Assembly (NCBI GenBank): GCA_030149475.1
Contig: JASBRL010000007.1
Span: forward strand, 1 to 64,000
DNA from: Marinobacter sp.
Lineage (GTDB): Bacteria > Pseudomonadota > Gammaproteobacteria > Pseudomonadales > Oleiphilaceae
Direction of reading: 5' to 3'
DNA length: 64,000 nucleotides
The notes beneath the pieces were generated by a model. The model made no database searches and was not told the origin of the DNA. It saw only the letters and a list, made by a program, of their open reading frames with translations. Positions 38,135 through 47,371 of this stretch are shown here, one piece after another. Made by a program: the position numbers and the translations under genes. Within the stretch, counting starts at the first letter, position 1, and every line of letters begins with the position of its first letter.

Positions 38135-39067
38135 ATGGCCAATCGCCCGCCACCACTGATCGGGACCCACTGCCTGATTCTGGGGGCGGGTTCGGTGGGC
38201 CGGCTCTGGGGCGCCCTGTTGCCTGATCAAACCGTCACCCTGGTGCCACGGGCCGGACGCCAGGAAACCCGGTGTCGTTACCGGTTTCAACCGTTGTCCG
38301 GGCCGGCCCGTTCAGTCGACCTGCCCTGGGCCAGTGCCGTCGCTGATTTAAGCGACACCGACCTGGTGCTGGTGACCACCAAAGCACAGGACACCCCTGA
38401 CGCCATCACCTCCCTGCTGACACGATTACCGCGGTCCGTCCCGCTGGTACTGTTCCAGAATGGTCTCGGGAGCCAACAGACCGTGCTCGAACGAGCTCCT
38501 GAACACCCCATACTGGCGGCGTCGACCGCAGAGGGAGCCCATCGCACGGAAACGGACACGCTGGTGCACGCCGGCGCCGGTGACACCTGGGTTGGAGCAC
38601 TGAACGAGGCGGGGCGCGGCGTACTGCCTGAGGTGGTGACCTATCTGCAGGCCAGCGGACTGGATACTCACCCGGAAACGAATATCGAAGCGCGCCTGTG
38701 GCAGAAGCTGGTGATTAACGCCGGTATCAACCCGTTCACGGCCATTCTCGACTGCCCCAATGGCGACATCCTCGACCATCGCTTTTTCCGGCAACGCATC
38801 GACGGCCTCTGCAACGAACTCGCGGCGCTGATGCGTCATGAGGGGCTGCCCACGGGCACTGCCGGGGAGTTACGCCACCGGATCGAGACCGTGGCTCGGG
38901 CAACCGCCCGCAATACGTCGTCCATGCGGGCGGATATCCGGAATCACCGTCAAACTGAAATCGACTTCATCAATGGCTTTGTGGCGAGGCGTTGCGAGGC
39001 ACTGAATTTAGCCGCCAGAGTGAACCGGGAGCTGACAAACCGGGTAAAACGACTTGGTAAACTCTGA
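38135..39067 (+). CDS. Ketopantoate reductase family protein (2-dehydropantoate 2-reductase)
   Basis: 310 aa. An N-terminal NAD(P)-binding glycine-rich motif (LILGAGSVGRLWGALL), the LVLVTTKAQDTPDAI stretch with the conserved lysine, FQNGLGSQ, and a C-terminal helical domain with KLVINAGINPFTAIL and MRADIRNHRQTEIDFINGFV. These fit PanE/ApbA, which makes pantoate for CoA. The family has paralogues, so the exact substrate is inferred. It begins 3 bp after valS, likely cotranscribed. Confidence 0.87.
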   Translation: MANRPPPLIGTHCLILGAGSVGRLWGALLPDQTVTLVPRAGRQETRCRYRFQPLSGPARSVDLPWASAVADLSDTDLVLVTTKAQDTPDAITSLLTRLPRSVPLVLFQNGLGSQQTVLERAPEHPILAASTAEGAHRTETDTLVHAGAGDTWVGALNEAGRGVLPEVVTYLQASGLDTHPETNIEARLWQKLVINAGINPFTAILDCPNGDILDHRFFRQRIDGLCNELAALMRHEGLPTGTAGELRHRIETVARATARNTSSMRADIRNHRQTEIDFINGFVARRCEALNLAARVNRELTNRVKRLGKL

Positions 39068-39228
39068 TCAAGCCTGATCCGTCCTGTGCTCCCGGTTTCG
39101 GGCTTGTGCGTCAATGACGCAGGCACAGGCGCCCGGAAGGTAACCAGGCCGTTTCCCGGTGTCACCCGGTCGGGCAATCAACCCGACAAAGACGTATACC
39201 TTCTCAATCGAATCAGGAGCAGCACGCC

Positions 39229-39780
39229 ATGGGCCACCGCCTGTCGAAAATCTACACCAAAACCGGAGACGATGGGTCAACCGGGCTCGCCGATGGCAGC
39301 CGGATTGCCAAGAATGCCCAGCGAGTCGACGCCATGGGCTCCGCCGATGAACTCAACTGCCACATTGGCATTCTGATTGAACATCTGGCTCCGGAGGACT
39401 CCCTGACTCAGGTCTTTCGGCGCATTCAGCATCACCTGTTCGATCTGGGGGGTGAATTTGCCATTCCCGGCAGTCAGGTGATCGGCGCCGACCATATCGA
39501 GTGGCTGGAACAGACCCTGGACCTGTACAACGAGTCGCTGCCGCCCCTTAAAAACTTTATTCTGCCAGGCGGCTCATTAGCGGCTGCCCACTGCCACATG
39601 GCGCGAGCGGTTTGCCGCCGGGCGGAACGGGTGGTGGTGGCTCTGGGCCACGAAGACTCCATTAATGCCGACTCCCGGCACTACCTCAATCGCCTCTCGG
39701 ACCTGCTGTTCGTCATTGCCCGTGTGCTGGCCCGGCGGGACGGCGCCCAGGAGGTACTCTGGGAGCAAACCAGGCCCTGA
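39229..39780 (+). CDS. Cob(I)alamin adenosyltransferase, PduO type
   Basis: 183 aa. N-terminal ATP-binding motif SKIYTKTGDDGSTGLADG and C-terminal helix motif AVCRRAERVVVALGHE with YLNRLSDLLFVIAR are diagnostic of PduO-type ATP:corrinoid adenosyltransferases. It makes adenosylcobalamin. No other B12 genes are in the window, so it may serve salvage or a B12 enzyme elsewhere. I see no cobalamin riboswitch in the 161-bp upstream gap. Ends 6 bp from the convergent chemoreceptor gene. Confidence 0.93.
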   Translation: MGHRLSKIYTKTGDDGSTGLADGSRIAKNAQRVDAMGSADELNCHIGILIEHLAPEDSLTQVFRRIQHHLFDLGGEFAIPGSQVIGADHIEWLEQTLDLYNESLPPLKNFILPGGSLAAAHCHMARAVCRRAERVVVALGHEDSINADSRHYLNRLSDLLFVIARVLARRDGAQEVLWEQTRP

Positions 39781-39786
39781 CTTCAG

Positions 39787-41817
39787 TCAGACCCGGAACG
39801 CTTCGACGAGCCGTTGGAGAGAGGCAGTCAGGTCGGACATCTCGCGAGCTGCCTCAAGAGTCTGCCCGGCATCACCGGCGGTCACCCGCCCAAGTTCACT
39901 GATCTGGGCGACATTGGCGTTCACGTTTTTGGCGACGGCTGACTGCTCCTCCGCAGCCTGGGCAATCTGGTGACTCATATCGACGATGGTAGAGATCCCG
40001 GTGGCGATCCTGTCCAGAGCTTCGGTGACATCTGTGGACCTGGCTACCGTCGTCTGGGTGACCTCATGACTGTTGGTCATAGCGGTCACGGCGTCTTTTA
40101 CGCCGCTTTGCAGACGGGAAATCATGCTTTCAATTTCTTCGGTGGACTTGTGGGTACGCTGGGACAGCGATCGTACTTCATCGGCAACCACCGCAAATCC
40201 CCGCCCCTGATCACCGGCACGTGCGGCCTCAATGGCCGCGTTCAACGCCAGCAGATTGGTTTGCTCGGCGATGGCTTTTATCTCCACGAGCACCTGGCTG
40301 ATACTTCCACTGTCCGCACTGACCCGGTTGATCATCTCAACCGCACCGGTAATTTCTGCCGACAGGCGGTCGATCGTTGCAACCGTCTCTGCGACAACCT
40401 GACGCCCCTGACCGGCATCCTGCTCAGCCTGTCCGGCTGCATCCGCAACCCGGTGCGCGCTTTCCGACACCTCCTGAACGGTATCCACCATCTGCGACAT
40501 GGCGTCCGTGATCTGGTAGGTCTCGTCCATCTGGCGAGCCACCGCATCACGGTTTGAAGTGGCCGTCTCGTTTACCCGACTGGCCTGCTGATCCACATCC
40601 TGAGTGGTCGCACCAACGGACCGGATCAGTTCGGCCATTTTACTGGTCATATTGTTGAATTCATCGGTCAGTGTGCCCAGTTCGTCGCGATTGCGAAGGT
40701 GAATGCGAACGGACATATCCCCGGCCGCCACTTCACGGGCGGCCACGCTGAACGAGCGAATGGCCCGCCGTACCGATACAAAAAAGCCGATATACAGATA
40801 CACCACCACGGCAAGCACAACGACAAGCGATACAAAGATGAGCATTCGCTGGTTCTTTTCACTTGCCAGGCGCCCGGCCAGATTGTCACCGATCACGCTG
40901 AACACGGTGGTATTCAACGAATCCAGTGGACTGAGTGCCTGTGTCATCCCGGCATCGTAGTCGGCCCAGGGCATATCGAGGCGCATGGGCGTAACAATAT
41001 CCGCGTCGAGCAGATCCCGAACCTTGATCAGACTGGTGGCCACCTGGTCAACGCTGGCCCCCGCCTGCTTTGCGAATGCTTCGGAACTGCTGACCGCAAC
41101 GGTCAGCGCAGGCTGAAGCTGGGCATTCAGGTTCGTCAGGCGGTCGTAGATTTCGTTGGTCTTATCTCCCAATGCGTACCCGAGCTGCCCTTCAAGCAAC
41201 GCAAAGATACCGAAGGAGCGTGCCTGGCCGATCAGGCTGCGGGCATCCGGCAGCGAAGTCAAACCCAGTTCCAGCAACAACTGATTCTGGCGTGATGGGT
41301 CCTGGGCCAGCCCTGATATCTGGGCTGTCGCCGTCATCAGGGCACGAACTTTCTGGACGAATTCCTGATAGTACTTGAACTGAGGGTCCATCGTTTGCTG
41401 ATACAAATCTTCCGATTTCAGCTTTTCCCAGTCAGCCCGAAGCGCTTTCACCAGATTGCGCCAGTTGTTGTTGGCATCAAACAGGTTCTCCTGCGCAACC
41501 AGGGTATTGAGCAGGCTATCGATCTCTGCCCGGGCCGCAGCGGCTTTGGCCAGTACGTCCGACTCCTCCTTGAGCTTGCCCGGGGCCTGATAATCCCGAT
41601 AGTGCAGCGCAGCCACCAACAGACGATTCATGTCCCTGAGCCGGTCGAGCCCTTCAACACCTTTGGTAATGGTCGTTACAGAATGATTCAGCTCGCCGAT
41701 CACCAGAGACGACAAGCCGACAATGGGCAGCAGGAAAAGCACGCTGATGAGGCTGAACTTGTAAATCATTGGCAGCCGATTCATCAATGCAACGGCGGGG
41801 TAGATTATTGTTTTCAA
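39787..41817 (-). CDS. Methyl-accepting chemotaxis protein
   Basis: 676 aa. Membrane helices at ~19-41 and ~325-347 enclose a ~280-residue, mostly helical periplasmic sensor domain of no recognised ligand class. Then HAMP (~348-400) and a signalling domain with the conserved hairpin tip [20 protein letters not shown]. No C-terminal CheR/CheB pentapeptide is present (ends VEAFRV). It stands upstream in gene order to ampE-ampD-DUF1631, the same as the chemotaxis transducer beside ampE in P. aeruginosa. The ligand is unknown. Confidence 0.94.
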   Translation of the reverse strand: MKTIIYPAVALMNRLPMIYKFSLISVLFLLPIVGLSSLVIGELNHSVTTITKGVEGLDRLRDMNRLLVAALHYRDYQAPGKLKEESDVLAKAAAARAEIDSLLNTLVAQENLFDANNNWRNLVKALRADWEKLKSEDLYQQTMDPQFKYYQEFVQKVRALMTATAQISGLAQDPSRQNQLLLELGLTSLPDARSLIGQARSFGIFALLEGQLGYALGDKTNEIYDRLTNLNAQLQPALTVAVSSSEAFAKQAGASVDQVATSLIKVRDLLDADIVTPMRLDMPWADYDAGMTQALSPLDSLNTTVFSVIGDNLAGRLASEKNQRMLIFVSLVVVLAVVVYLYIGFFVSVRRAIRSFSVAAREVAAGDMSVRIHLRNRDELGTLTDEFNNMTSKMAELIRSVGATTQDVDQQASRVNETATSNRDAVARQMDETYQITDAMSQMVDTVQEVSESAHRVADAAGQAEQDAGQGRQVVAETVATIDRLSAEITGAVEMINRVSADSGSISQVLVEIKAIAEQTNLLALNAAIEAARAGDQGRGFAVVADEVRSLSQRTHKSTEEIESMISRLQSGVKDAVTAMTNSHEVTQTTVARSTDVTEALDRIATGISTIVDMSHQIAQAAEEQSAVAKNVNANVAQISELGRVTAGDAGQTLEAAREMSDLTASLQRLVEAFRV

Positions 41818-41977
41818 GTACTTGCTCCGAAGAATGGACTGCCTCGCCAGGCGTCCTGTAAAACCGCTTTATACCTGAATTGACGGCAGTTTCCCCGAAA
41901 ACTTGAGCATTTTGTGACTCCGTTTGTGAATCCTGCCCCTCGCCGGTATTTTCCGATCAGTCCGTGATGGGCAGGCG

Positions 41978-42871
41978 TCAGGCCAGGACACCCGCGATCA
42001 CCAGCAATGCCAGCACACCGATCCAGACAAACATGGTTCGGTTCAGCAGATCCCGGACAGCGGTCAGACTGCGATCTCCGAAATCCGTCCAGTCGTCAGG
42101 ATGGAGCTGAGCAAACCGATTGGGCTCCAGCGCATAACCGGTCAGCGCAGCATCCGCCGCATTCATCAACACGGCCTGCGGGCGGAAGGACCACGACAAC
42201 ACCCCGATCCACCCGTCTTTGAGCCAGCCGGCCAGGTCGCCGGCCAGGCCGAAAGACACGGACATCAAGCGAACGGGCAACCAGGCGAGACCATCAACCG
42301 CCACAGCAAAACCGTCTCTGGCTTCGGCCTGCGGCCACTGATCACGTAGCGCCAGTACACCTCTCACCATCAGGGCAACCCCGATACCTCCGATGAGGTA
42401 CCAGAATATAATCAGGAAGTACCGCTCAAACATGACTTGCATGAATCGTCCGCACAGCGCCAGATGCAGGGTTTCAGGGGCATTGGCAGCACCGGCGTGG
42501 GCTCCGGGCAGACTGTCTTTCATGTGATGCCAGGCCGCCTGCATGTCGCCCCGGCGCCAGGCTTCTGTGTAGGCGTCAAGACGATCCCGCCAGCCAGTTG
42601 CCCCCAGCAGCACAACCAGCACGATCAGATCAAGACCATGAGCCAGTGGAGACCAGGGCGACAAACGCAGTTGATGGCTGATCAGTACCAGCACCAGAGC
42701 CGGAACGACGATCATCAGCACCCCCGGCCAGATCCGCGCGCCTTTACCGGCCACCGAGGCCTGATCAATCTTGCGCAGATAGTGCTGCCAGAGCACATCG
42801 GGGTCCAGTCGGTTTCCGGTGTCCAGGCGACGACGGATAAAATAGGCCAGCAACAGCACAAAAAAGGTCAT
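41978..42871 (-). CDS. ampE: AmpE, inner-membrane regulatory/signalling modulator
   Basis: 297 aa with about four membrane segments and the family start MTFFVLLLAYFIRRRLDTGN. AmpE is described as a membrane partner of the ampD locus in beta-lactamase induction, and sequence places it near the CobD/CbiB-like superfamily. The start at 42871 lies 1 bp after the ampD stop, so the two form a tight unit. A frame extending upstream into ampD has no family support. Biochemical activity is not firmly known. Confidence 0.9.
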   Translation of the reverse strand: MTFFVLLLAYFIRRRLDTGNRLDPDVLWQHYLRKIDQASVAGKGARIWPGVLMIVVPALVLVLISHQLRLSPWSPLAHGLDLIVLVVLLGATGWRDRLDAYTEAWRRGDMQAAWHHMKDSLPGAHAGAANAPETLHLALCGRFMQVMFERYFLIIFWYLIGGIGVALMVRGVLALRDQWPQAEARDGFAVAVDGLAWLPVRLMSVSFGLAGDLAGWLKDGWIGVLSWSFRPQAVLMNAADAALTGYALEPNRFAQLHPDDWTDFGDRSLTAVRDLLNRTMFVWIGVLALLVIAGVLA

Positions 42872-42872
42872 G

Positions 42873-43481
42873 TCATTGACTCCCGGTAACGGCGTGTGGA
42901 CCGGCATTGTCGATCTCCGCCAGTAGTCGCCTGTAACGGGACCAGTCAAATGCCGGGCCGGGATCCGTTTTCCGACCCGGGGCAATATCACTGTGACCGG
43001 TTATGCGATCAGCCTCAATAGCAGGCCAGGCGCGGATGATAAGCGCACTCACATGGGCCAGTGCCTGATACTGAACCCGGGTGTACGGAGCTGTATCCGT
43101 GCCTTCCAGTTCAATACCGATCGAGTAGTCATTGCACTCCTCCTGCCCCGCAAAACAGGAACGCCCTGCATGCCACGCACGTTTGAGCAGGTTGACGAAC
43201 TGGACCAGCTCACCGTCCCGACGGATCAGCAGATGCGAGGAGACCTGAAGCGATGCAATACTGGCAAAGTAGGGATGCTCGCCGGGATTGAGCTGATTGC
43301 AGAAGAACTGTTCGATCCAGGGGCCGCCGTAGTGTCCGGGCGGCAGACTGATACTGTGAACCACCAGAAGTGAAACTGCCGAGCCGGCGGGTCGTTCGCC
43401 AAAGTTGGGTGATGGGCACCACCGCGCCTCCGCCACGCGACCGGTGGCCCGAAGTTGCTCGGCGGCTTCCGTCATCGACAT
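42873..43481 (-). CDS. ampD: 1,6-anhydro-N-acetylmuramyl-L-alanine amidase
   Basis: About 202 aa, cytosolic Zn amidase of the N-acetylmuramoyl-L-alanine amidase type 2 family. Zn ligands H42 (LLVVHSISLP), H163 and D173 (TGHSDIAPGRKTDPGP) and the conserved glutamate E124 (IGIELEG) are present. It removes the stem peptide from anhydro-muropeptides in peptidoglycan recycling, lowering AmpR-dependent ampC induction. I use the ATG at 43481; 43475 is a close alternative. No signal peptide, as expected for AmpD proper. Confidence 0.94.
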   Translation of the reverse strand: MSMTEAAEQLRATGRVAEARWCPSPNFGERPAGSAVSLLVVHSISLPPGHYGGPWIEQFFCNQLNPGEHPYFASIASLQVSSHLLIRRDGELVQFVNLLKRAWHAGRSCFAGQEECNDYSIGIELEGTDTAPYTRVQYQALAHVSALIIRAWPAIEADRITGHSDIAPGRKTDPGPAFDWSRYRRLLAEIDNAGPHAVTGSQ

Positions 43482-43650
43482 TAAACTCAAGAGTGCTCCA
43501 CGGGCCCGATCAGCAGCATGACCGATCAGACAGGTTCGGCGACTCGATGAACGTGCATCAAGCGACACGGTTCTCTGACCGGAATCCTCGCTGATTGAAG
43601 CACATTGAGGCACTGCGTGCCAGCAGGACATCCGCCGGACAGCATCAATC

Positions 43651-45954
43651 TCAATCGCGGCGGCTGTGCCGGAGATTGTCAATGATCGACTCCAGCGCCC
43701 GGTCAAAGATAAGACCGTCGTCCAGCATGGTCACCTGCCCCGCGGCCAACGCCGCTGCAAGCCCGTCACGCTGATACTCGGCCACTTTCGCACCATTGCG
43801 ATTAACAAAAATGTACTTGCCCGTCGCCTTGATGACCGCCGCCAGTTTACAGCGTACCTTGTGCTGCTCATTCACCAACTCGATCCAGGAGCCGACACGC
43901 ATGCGATCCGCGTGCTCAAGATGGTGCGCTGCGACCGCGGGCACAGCCATCTCCCCGGCGACAGCGCCTGGCACTGACTTTTCGGGGGTATGAACGTCGT
44001 CAACCACCGGTTCAGGAGCTTTGCCCGCCGGCGCCTCAGGGATGACGCGACCAGCGTCCGCCGGCTCAACTGACTGCCCCAGCGACTGGGGAGCCGACGT
44101 TACCTGGGTTAAAACCTCTTCCTTGCGAGTGGACAGCTCGCGGAACGTGATGAGCTGCTGCAGCACATCCACGTGTGCCAGTTCCAGGTCACGAATCATT
44201 TTGTCGATCGCGAACGGATCCCAGGAGATGCTTTGCAGGCCTTCGCGAATGGCGTCCACAATCCCGGGGATCTCGCGCAACAACGTGCTGCGGGTTCCTT
44301 CATCAACCGGCTTCGGATCAACCGTCCAGATAATGTTCCGGGTCAGGCTGGCGGCGTTGTTCCAGGGCTCACTACCTTCACCTTCCCGCAACACGATCCA
44401 CTGAAGATATTTATTCCAGGGCTCCCATAGCAGTGATTCGACCACATCCGGTACCTGCCGTTGGTCTAACGACTCATTCAGCAGCGACTCCACCACGGCT
44501 TTGGCGTGTTCATGGCGGGCACGCCCTTCTTCCGCGTCTCGCAGTCGCTGTTCAACCAGCTCACGGCGCCTCCGGTCGAGGTCCATGAAATGACTGAAGT
44601 CCTGCAGCAAATCGGAGAAAATCCCGACATTGTCGGTGAATTCATTCAGCAGCCGATTCACCACCGATTCGATTTTCTCCCGCAGGGGATCCCGCTGACT
44701 GGCCGTTTTTTCGTTCCAGCCGATACCCGCCATTGCCAGCTCGTTCAGCAATTTGCGAGCCGGGTGCCCACCGCGATTGAAGAAGCTGCGGTCACACAGC
44801 GCAACCTTGAGCACCGGGATCTGCAGGCGGCCAATGAGTGCCTTCATCAACGGCGGTAGCTGACGATCTTCCAGAATAAACTCAAACAGCATAGTGACCA
44901 GATTAATGACGTCACTGTCGACCTGCTGAACGGCAAAAACGTGCCCCTGCTCGGCTCGCAGCGCATGCTTCAACTGTAAAGACAGCGGTGCAACACCGTC
45001 GCCGGCCATCTCGAAATGACCGGTTTGGGCGGTATTCAGACGTGCCAGCAGCGCATGTGTATCCAGCCTTCTGGCACCGGGAGGAGACTGGAACTGACCG
45101 CCGGACGGCTCCTGGTGCAGCAGCGAACTCAACTCGCTGAACGTCGCGCCGCTCTGGCCTGCCTCCTCCTCTTCGCTCAGGCCCCCGACCGGACCTGAAG
45201 GAGGGGGCGGGACGGAACGGTCGGACATCGATCTATTTGTCGGGTTCCGGGTTCCACCGGGTACGGGCGCCCGCTTGAGGTCCGGCAGAATGCCATCCTG
45301 GACCAGCAGGCGGTTGGCTTCTTTATATACAGTCTCAAGCCGGCTGATGAGCAACCTGTCAAACAGCTTCAGAACGATCAGCTTGGCCCGGATGTCAATT
45401 TCAAGATCCGCACACGCCTCTCCCAGACCGGTGCAGATGACCTCCGGGCTCAACGGCATCTGGCGCGCCGCAAAGCGCACGCCCGGGACCACGGCGGCAA
45501 CACGGGCGGTCAGCATACCGATCGCGTCCGCATGGCGATTACGCAGTTTGGTCATCAGATTGTCGATAGCCACTTTCTGCTCGAGTTCGCCATGATCCAT
45601 CAGCGTCAGCGAATCCTGATCCACATCCTGCAGACCGCTGCTGCCTGGTAACGGGTCGAACCGGCCAATCTCGTTGAAGGCCCGGCTTATCCATTGCATG
45701 ACCGACAGTGACATGGGCTTCCGACGTAGCCGTAATTCCCGCATTGCATCAAAGTAAGCGGTCTGCTCCTGGTTGGTACCGGCCTTGTCGGCCAGGCCGA
45801 ACAACGCGTCGTCAGCGCTGTCAAAGAACTCGTTCAACAGTGTGCTCAGGGTCAGGCCGGAGGCATCACGCAGCCGAACAAGCACAACCGGCATGGAAAC
45901 CCGGTCCATGTCCCGCTGTGTGTTCATATTCACCACTTTTCGGTCCTGCGCCAT
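43651..45954 (-). CDS. DUF1631 family protein
   Basis: 767 aa, soluble, strongly helical. Conserved stretches include RRKPMSLSVMQWISRAFNEIGRFDPLPGSSG, IKALIGRLQIPVLKVALCDRSFF-like (LMKALIGRLQIPVLKVALCD) and FFNRGGHPARKLLNELA, typical of DUF1631. A small C-terminal domain (RVGSWIELVNEQHKVRCKLAAVIKATGKYIFVN) resembles a PilZ-like/beta-barrel shape but lacks a clear RxxxR motif. It lies between ampD and nadC, as in P. aeruginosa. Function unknown. Confidence 0.85.
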   Translation of the reverse strand: MAQDRKVVNMNTQRDMDRVSMPVVLVRLRDASGLTLSTLLNEFFDSADDALFGLADKAGTNQEQTAYFDAMRELRLRRKPMSLSVMQWISRAFNEIGRFDPLPGSSGLQDVDQDSLTLMDHGELEQKVAIDNLMTKLRNRHADAIGMLTARVAAVVPGVRFAARQMPLSPEVICTGLGEACADLEIDIRAKLIVLKLFDRLLISRLETVYKEANRLLVQDGILPDLKRAPVPGGTRNPTNRSMSDRSVPPPPSGPVGGLSEEEEAGQSGATFSELSSLLHQEPSGGQFQSPPGARRLDTHALLARLNTAQTGHFEMAGDGVAPLSLQLKHALRAEQGHVFAVQQVDSDVINLVTMLFEFILEDRQLPPLMKALIGRLQIPVLKVALCDRSFFNRGGHPARKLLNELAMAGIGWNEKTASQRDPLREKIESVVNRLLNEFTDNVGIFSDLLQDFSHFMDLDRRRRELVEQRLRDAEEGRARHEHAKAVVESLLNESLDQRQVPDVVESLLWEPWNKYLQWIVLREGEGSEPWNNAASLTRNIIWTVDPKPVDEGTRSTLLREIPGIVDAIREGLQSISWDPFAIDKMIRDLELAHVDVLQQLITFRELSTRKEEVLTQVTSAPQSLGQSVEPADAGRVIPEAPAGKAPEPVVDDVHTPEKSVPGAVAGEMAVPAVAAHHLEHADRMRVGSWIELVNEQHKVRCKLAAVIKATGKYIFVNRNGAKVAEYQRDGLAAALAAGQVTMLDDGLIFDRALESIIDNLRHSRRD

Positions 45955-46264
45955 AGTCGGCCTACTCCGGTTTCACAAAAATTCACTGTTCTGTACGCTT
46001 ATCATAGGCGCTCGGTGGGTCACCTTGTGTCAGGTTTTGTCACCTTTTGTGTGCACAGGCACTGCATCACAGTTTGGCACAATAACTGGCTATAAAAGCA
46101 GCTTTGACGAAGTCAGGTAAGCAGGCTCAAAGTACTGGATTTGCAAAAAAGTGACGTTCTGCGTCAGGTCCGGCACCGCCGTGAGGCCGGAACCTGCTGG
46201 CTCACCCGACAGACAGGCGCTAGAATCACCGTTCCATTTCGATCGACCAGACACCGGATCTTTC
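45955..46264. other. Divergent region DUF1631 / nadC with a short direct repeat
   Basis: 310 bp without a gene. It holds two near-identical GTCACCTT-TGTG elements (46019-46032 and 46039-46052, 20-bp period), TATGAT as a possible minus-strand -10, and TATAAA (46091-46096) as a possible nadC -10. Confidence 0.45.
46019..46052. repeat. 20-bp-period direct repeat between DUF1631 and nadC
   Basis: GTCACCTTGTGT and GTCACCTTTTGTG are spaced by about two helical turns, so both would face the same side of the DNA. This is a usual pattern for a dimeric regulator, which I cannot name. Confidence 0.5.
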
Positions 46265-47122
46265 ATGAGCCCCATCACCCCCGAAATGTTGCGCCAGTCC
46301 CGCGTCGAAGCTGTTGCCCGCAGTCTTGAGGAAGATATCGGCACAGGCGACATTACCGCCAGGCTGATTGCCGATGATACCCGGGCATCCGGACAGGTTA
46401 TCACCCGACAGCATGCGGTCGTCGCGGGCATCGACTGGGTTAACGAAGTCTTCCATCAGGTTGACCCGCGGCTTTTGCTCGACTGGCAGGTCTCAGATGG
46501 CCAATCGGTCGCACCCGACCAGGTACTGTTTCGCTGTCAGGGCAAGGCACGAAGCCTGTTAACCGCCGAGCGGTCAGCGTTGAACTGGCTGCAGACGCTA
46601 TCCGGCGTGGCAACTCGTTGCGCAACCTACGCCCGACAGGTAAAGCACACCGGTGTCAGGTTACTTGATACCCGCAAAACGCTTCCCGGCCTGCGACTGG
46701 CCCAGAAATACGCGGTCACCTGTGGTGGCTGTCACAATCACCGGATCGGGCTTTATGACGCTTTTCTCATCAAGGAAAACCATATAGCGGCCTGCGGCTC
46801 TATTGCCCGGGCCGTTGTCACCGCCCGTCGCATCGCGCCTGAGAGACCGGTTGAGGTGGAGACCGAAACGATGGACGAACTGCAACAGGCTCTGACCGCC
46901 GGTGCAGACATCATCATGCTGGATGAATTTTCGCTCACAGATATGCGAGAGGCTGTTGCGCTGGTATCTGGAGCGGCTAAACTGGAAGCATCGGGCGGTA
47001 TAAACGCGGAAACGCTGGTCCCGGTTGCCGAAACAGGCGTGGACTATATATCCATTGGCGCACTCACCAAGGATGTAACAGCGGTTGACCTGTCCATGAG
47101 ACTCAGCACGAATGGAGAGTAA
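46265..47122 (+). CDS. nadC: Nicotinate-nucleotide pyrophosphorylase (carboxylating)
   Basis: Quinolinate phosphoribosyltransferase in de novo NAD synthesis. 285 aa. Seen: [14 protein letters not shown] near the N-terminus, [40 protein letters not shown] (active-site region), [15 protein letters not shown], and the C-terminal [13 protein letters not shown]. The start at 46265 fits the family; the longer frame upstream has no similarity. Divergent from DUF1631. Confidence 0.97.
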   Translation: MSPITPEMLRQSRVEAVARSLEEDIGTGDITARLIADDTRASGQVITRQHAVVAGIDWVNEVFHQVDPRLLLDWQVSDGQSVAPDQVLFRCQGKARSLLTAERSALNWLQTLSGVATRCATYARQVKHTGVRLLDTRKTLPGLRLAQKYAVTCGGCHNHRIGLYDAFLIKENHIAACGSIARAVVTARRIAPERPVEVETETMDELQQALTAGADIIMLDEFSLTDMREAVALVSGAAKLEASGGINAETLVPVAETGVDYISIGALTKDVTAVDLSMRLSTNGE

Positions 47123-47371
47123 GCGCGGAGTCACCGTCGTTTCTCAGGGACTCTCGGATATGAGTGGTCCGCTCTGGCAAACATCAGGCCATCCCTATTC
47201 GGGTGGAATTTGACTGAGTCTGGCAGGAAGTCGGGTCTGGCTGCAGGATACCGTTAATCAGACCGGCAAAACCAGAATCCAGCCCATTGCCGCCTCCCGG
47301 AGGCTGGCAACGGGCTCAGGGGCGTGAGATGGACAGCAGCGAACCCCCGGTAATCGCATAGACAGGTAGGG
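47123..47371. other. Leader region of the GGDEF-EAL gene
   Basis: 249 bp without a gene. It contains a palindrome GCCTCC-C-GGAGGC near 47290 nested in TGCC/GGCA. I looked for a c-di-GMP riboswitch core and did not find one. Confidence 0.35.

Noticed and set aside
36992-38290. Open frame antisense to valS/panE
   Set aside because: Shadow of the real genes; no motif.
39068-39228. Cobalamin riboswitch before the PduO-type adenosyltransferase
   Set aside because: The region is only 161 bp and the B12-box core was not found on inspection.
46075-46096. Sigma-54 promoter (TGGCAC...TGGCT) before nadC
   Set aside because: The GG-GC spacing is 11 instead of 10 bases, which disrupts sigma-54 recognition, and nadC has no reason to use it.
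47123-47371. c-di-GMP riboswitch in the leader of the GGDEF-EAL gene
   Set aside because: The conserved GEMM core is not recognisable; only a simple palindrome is present.
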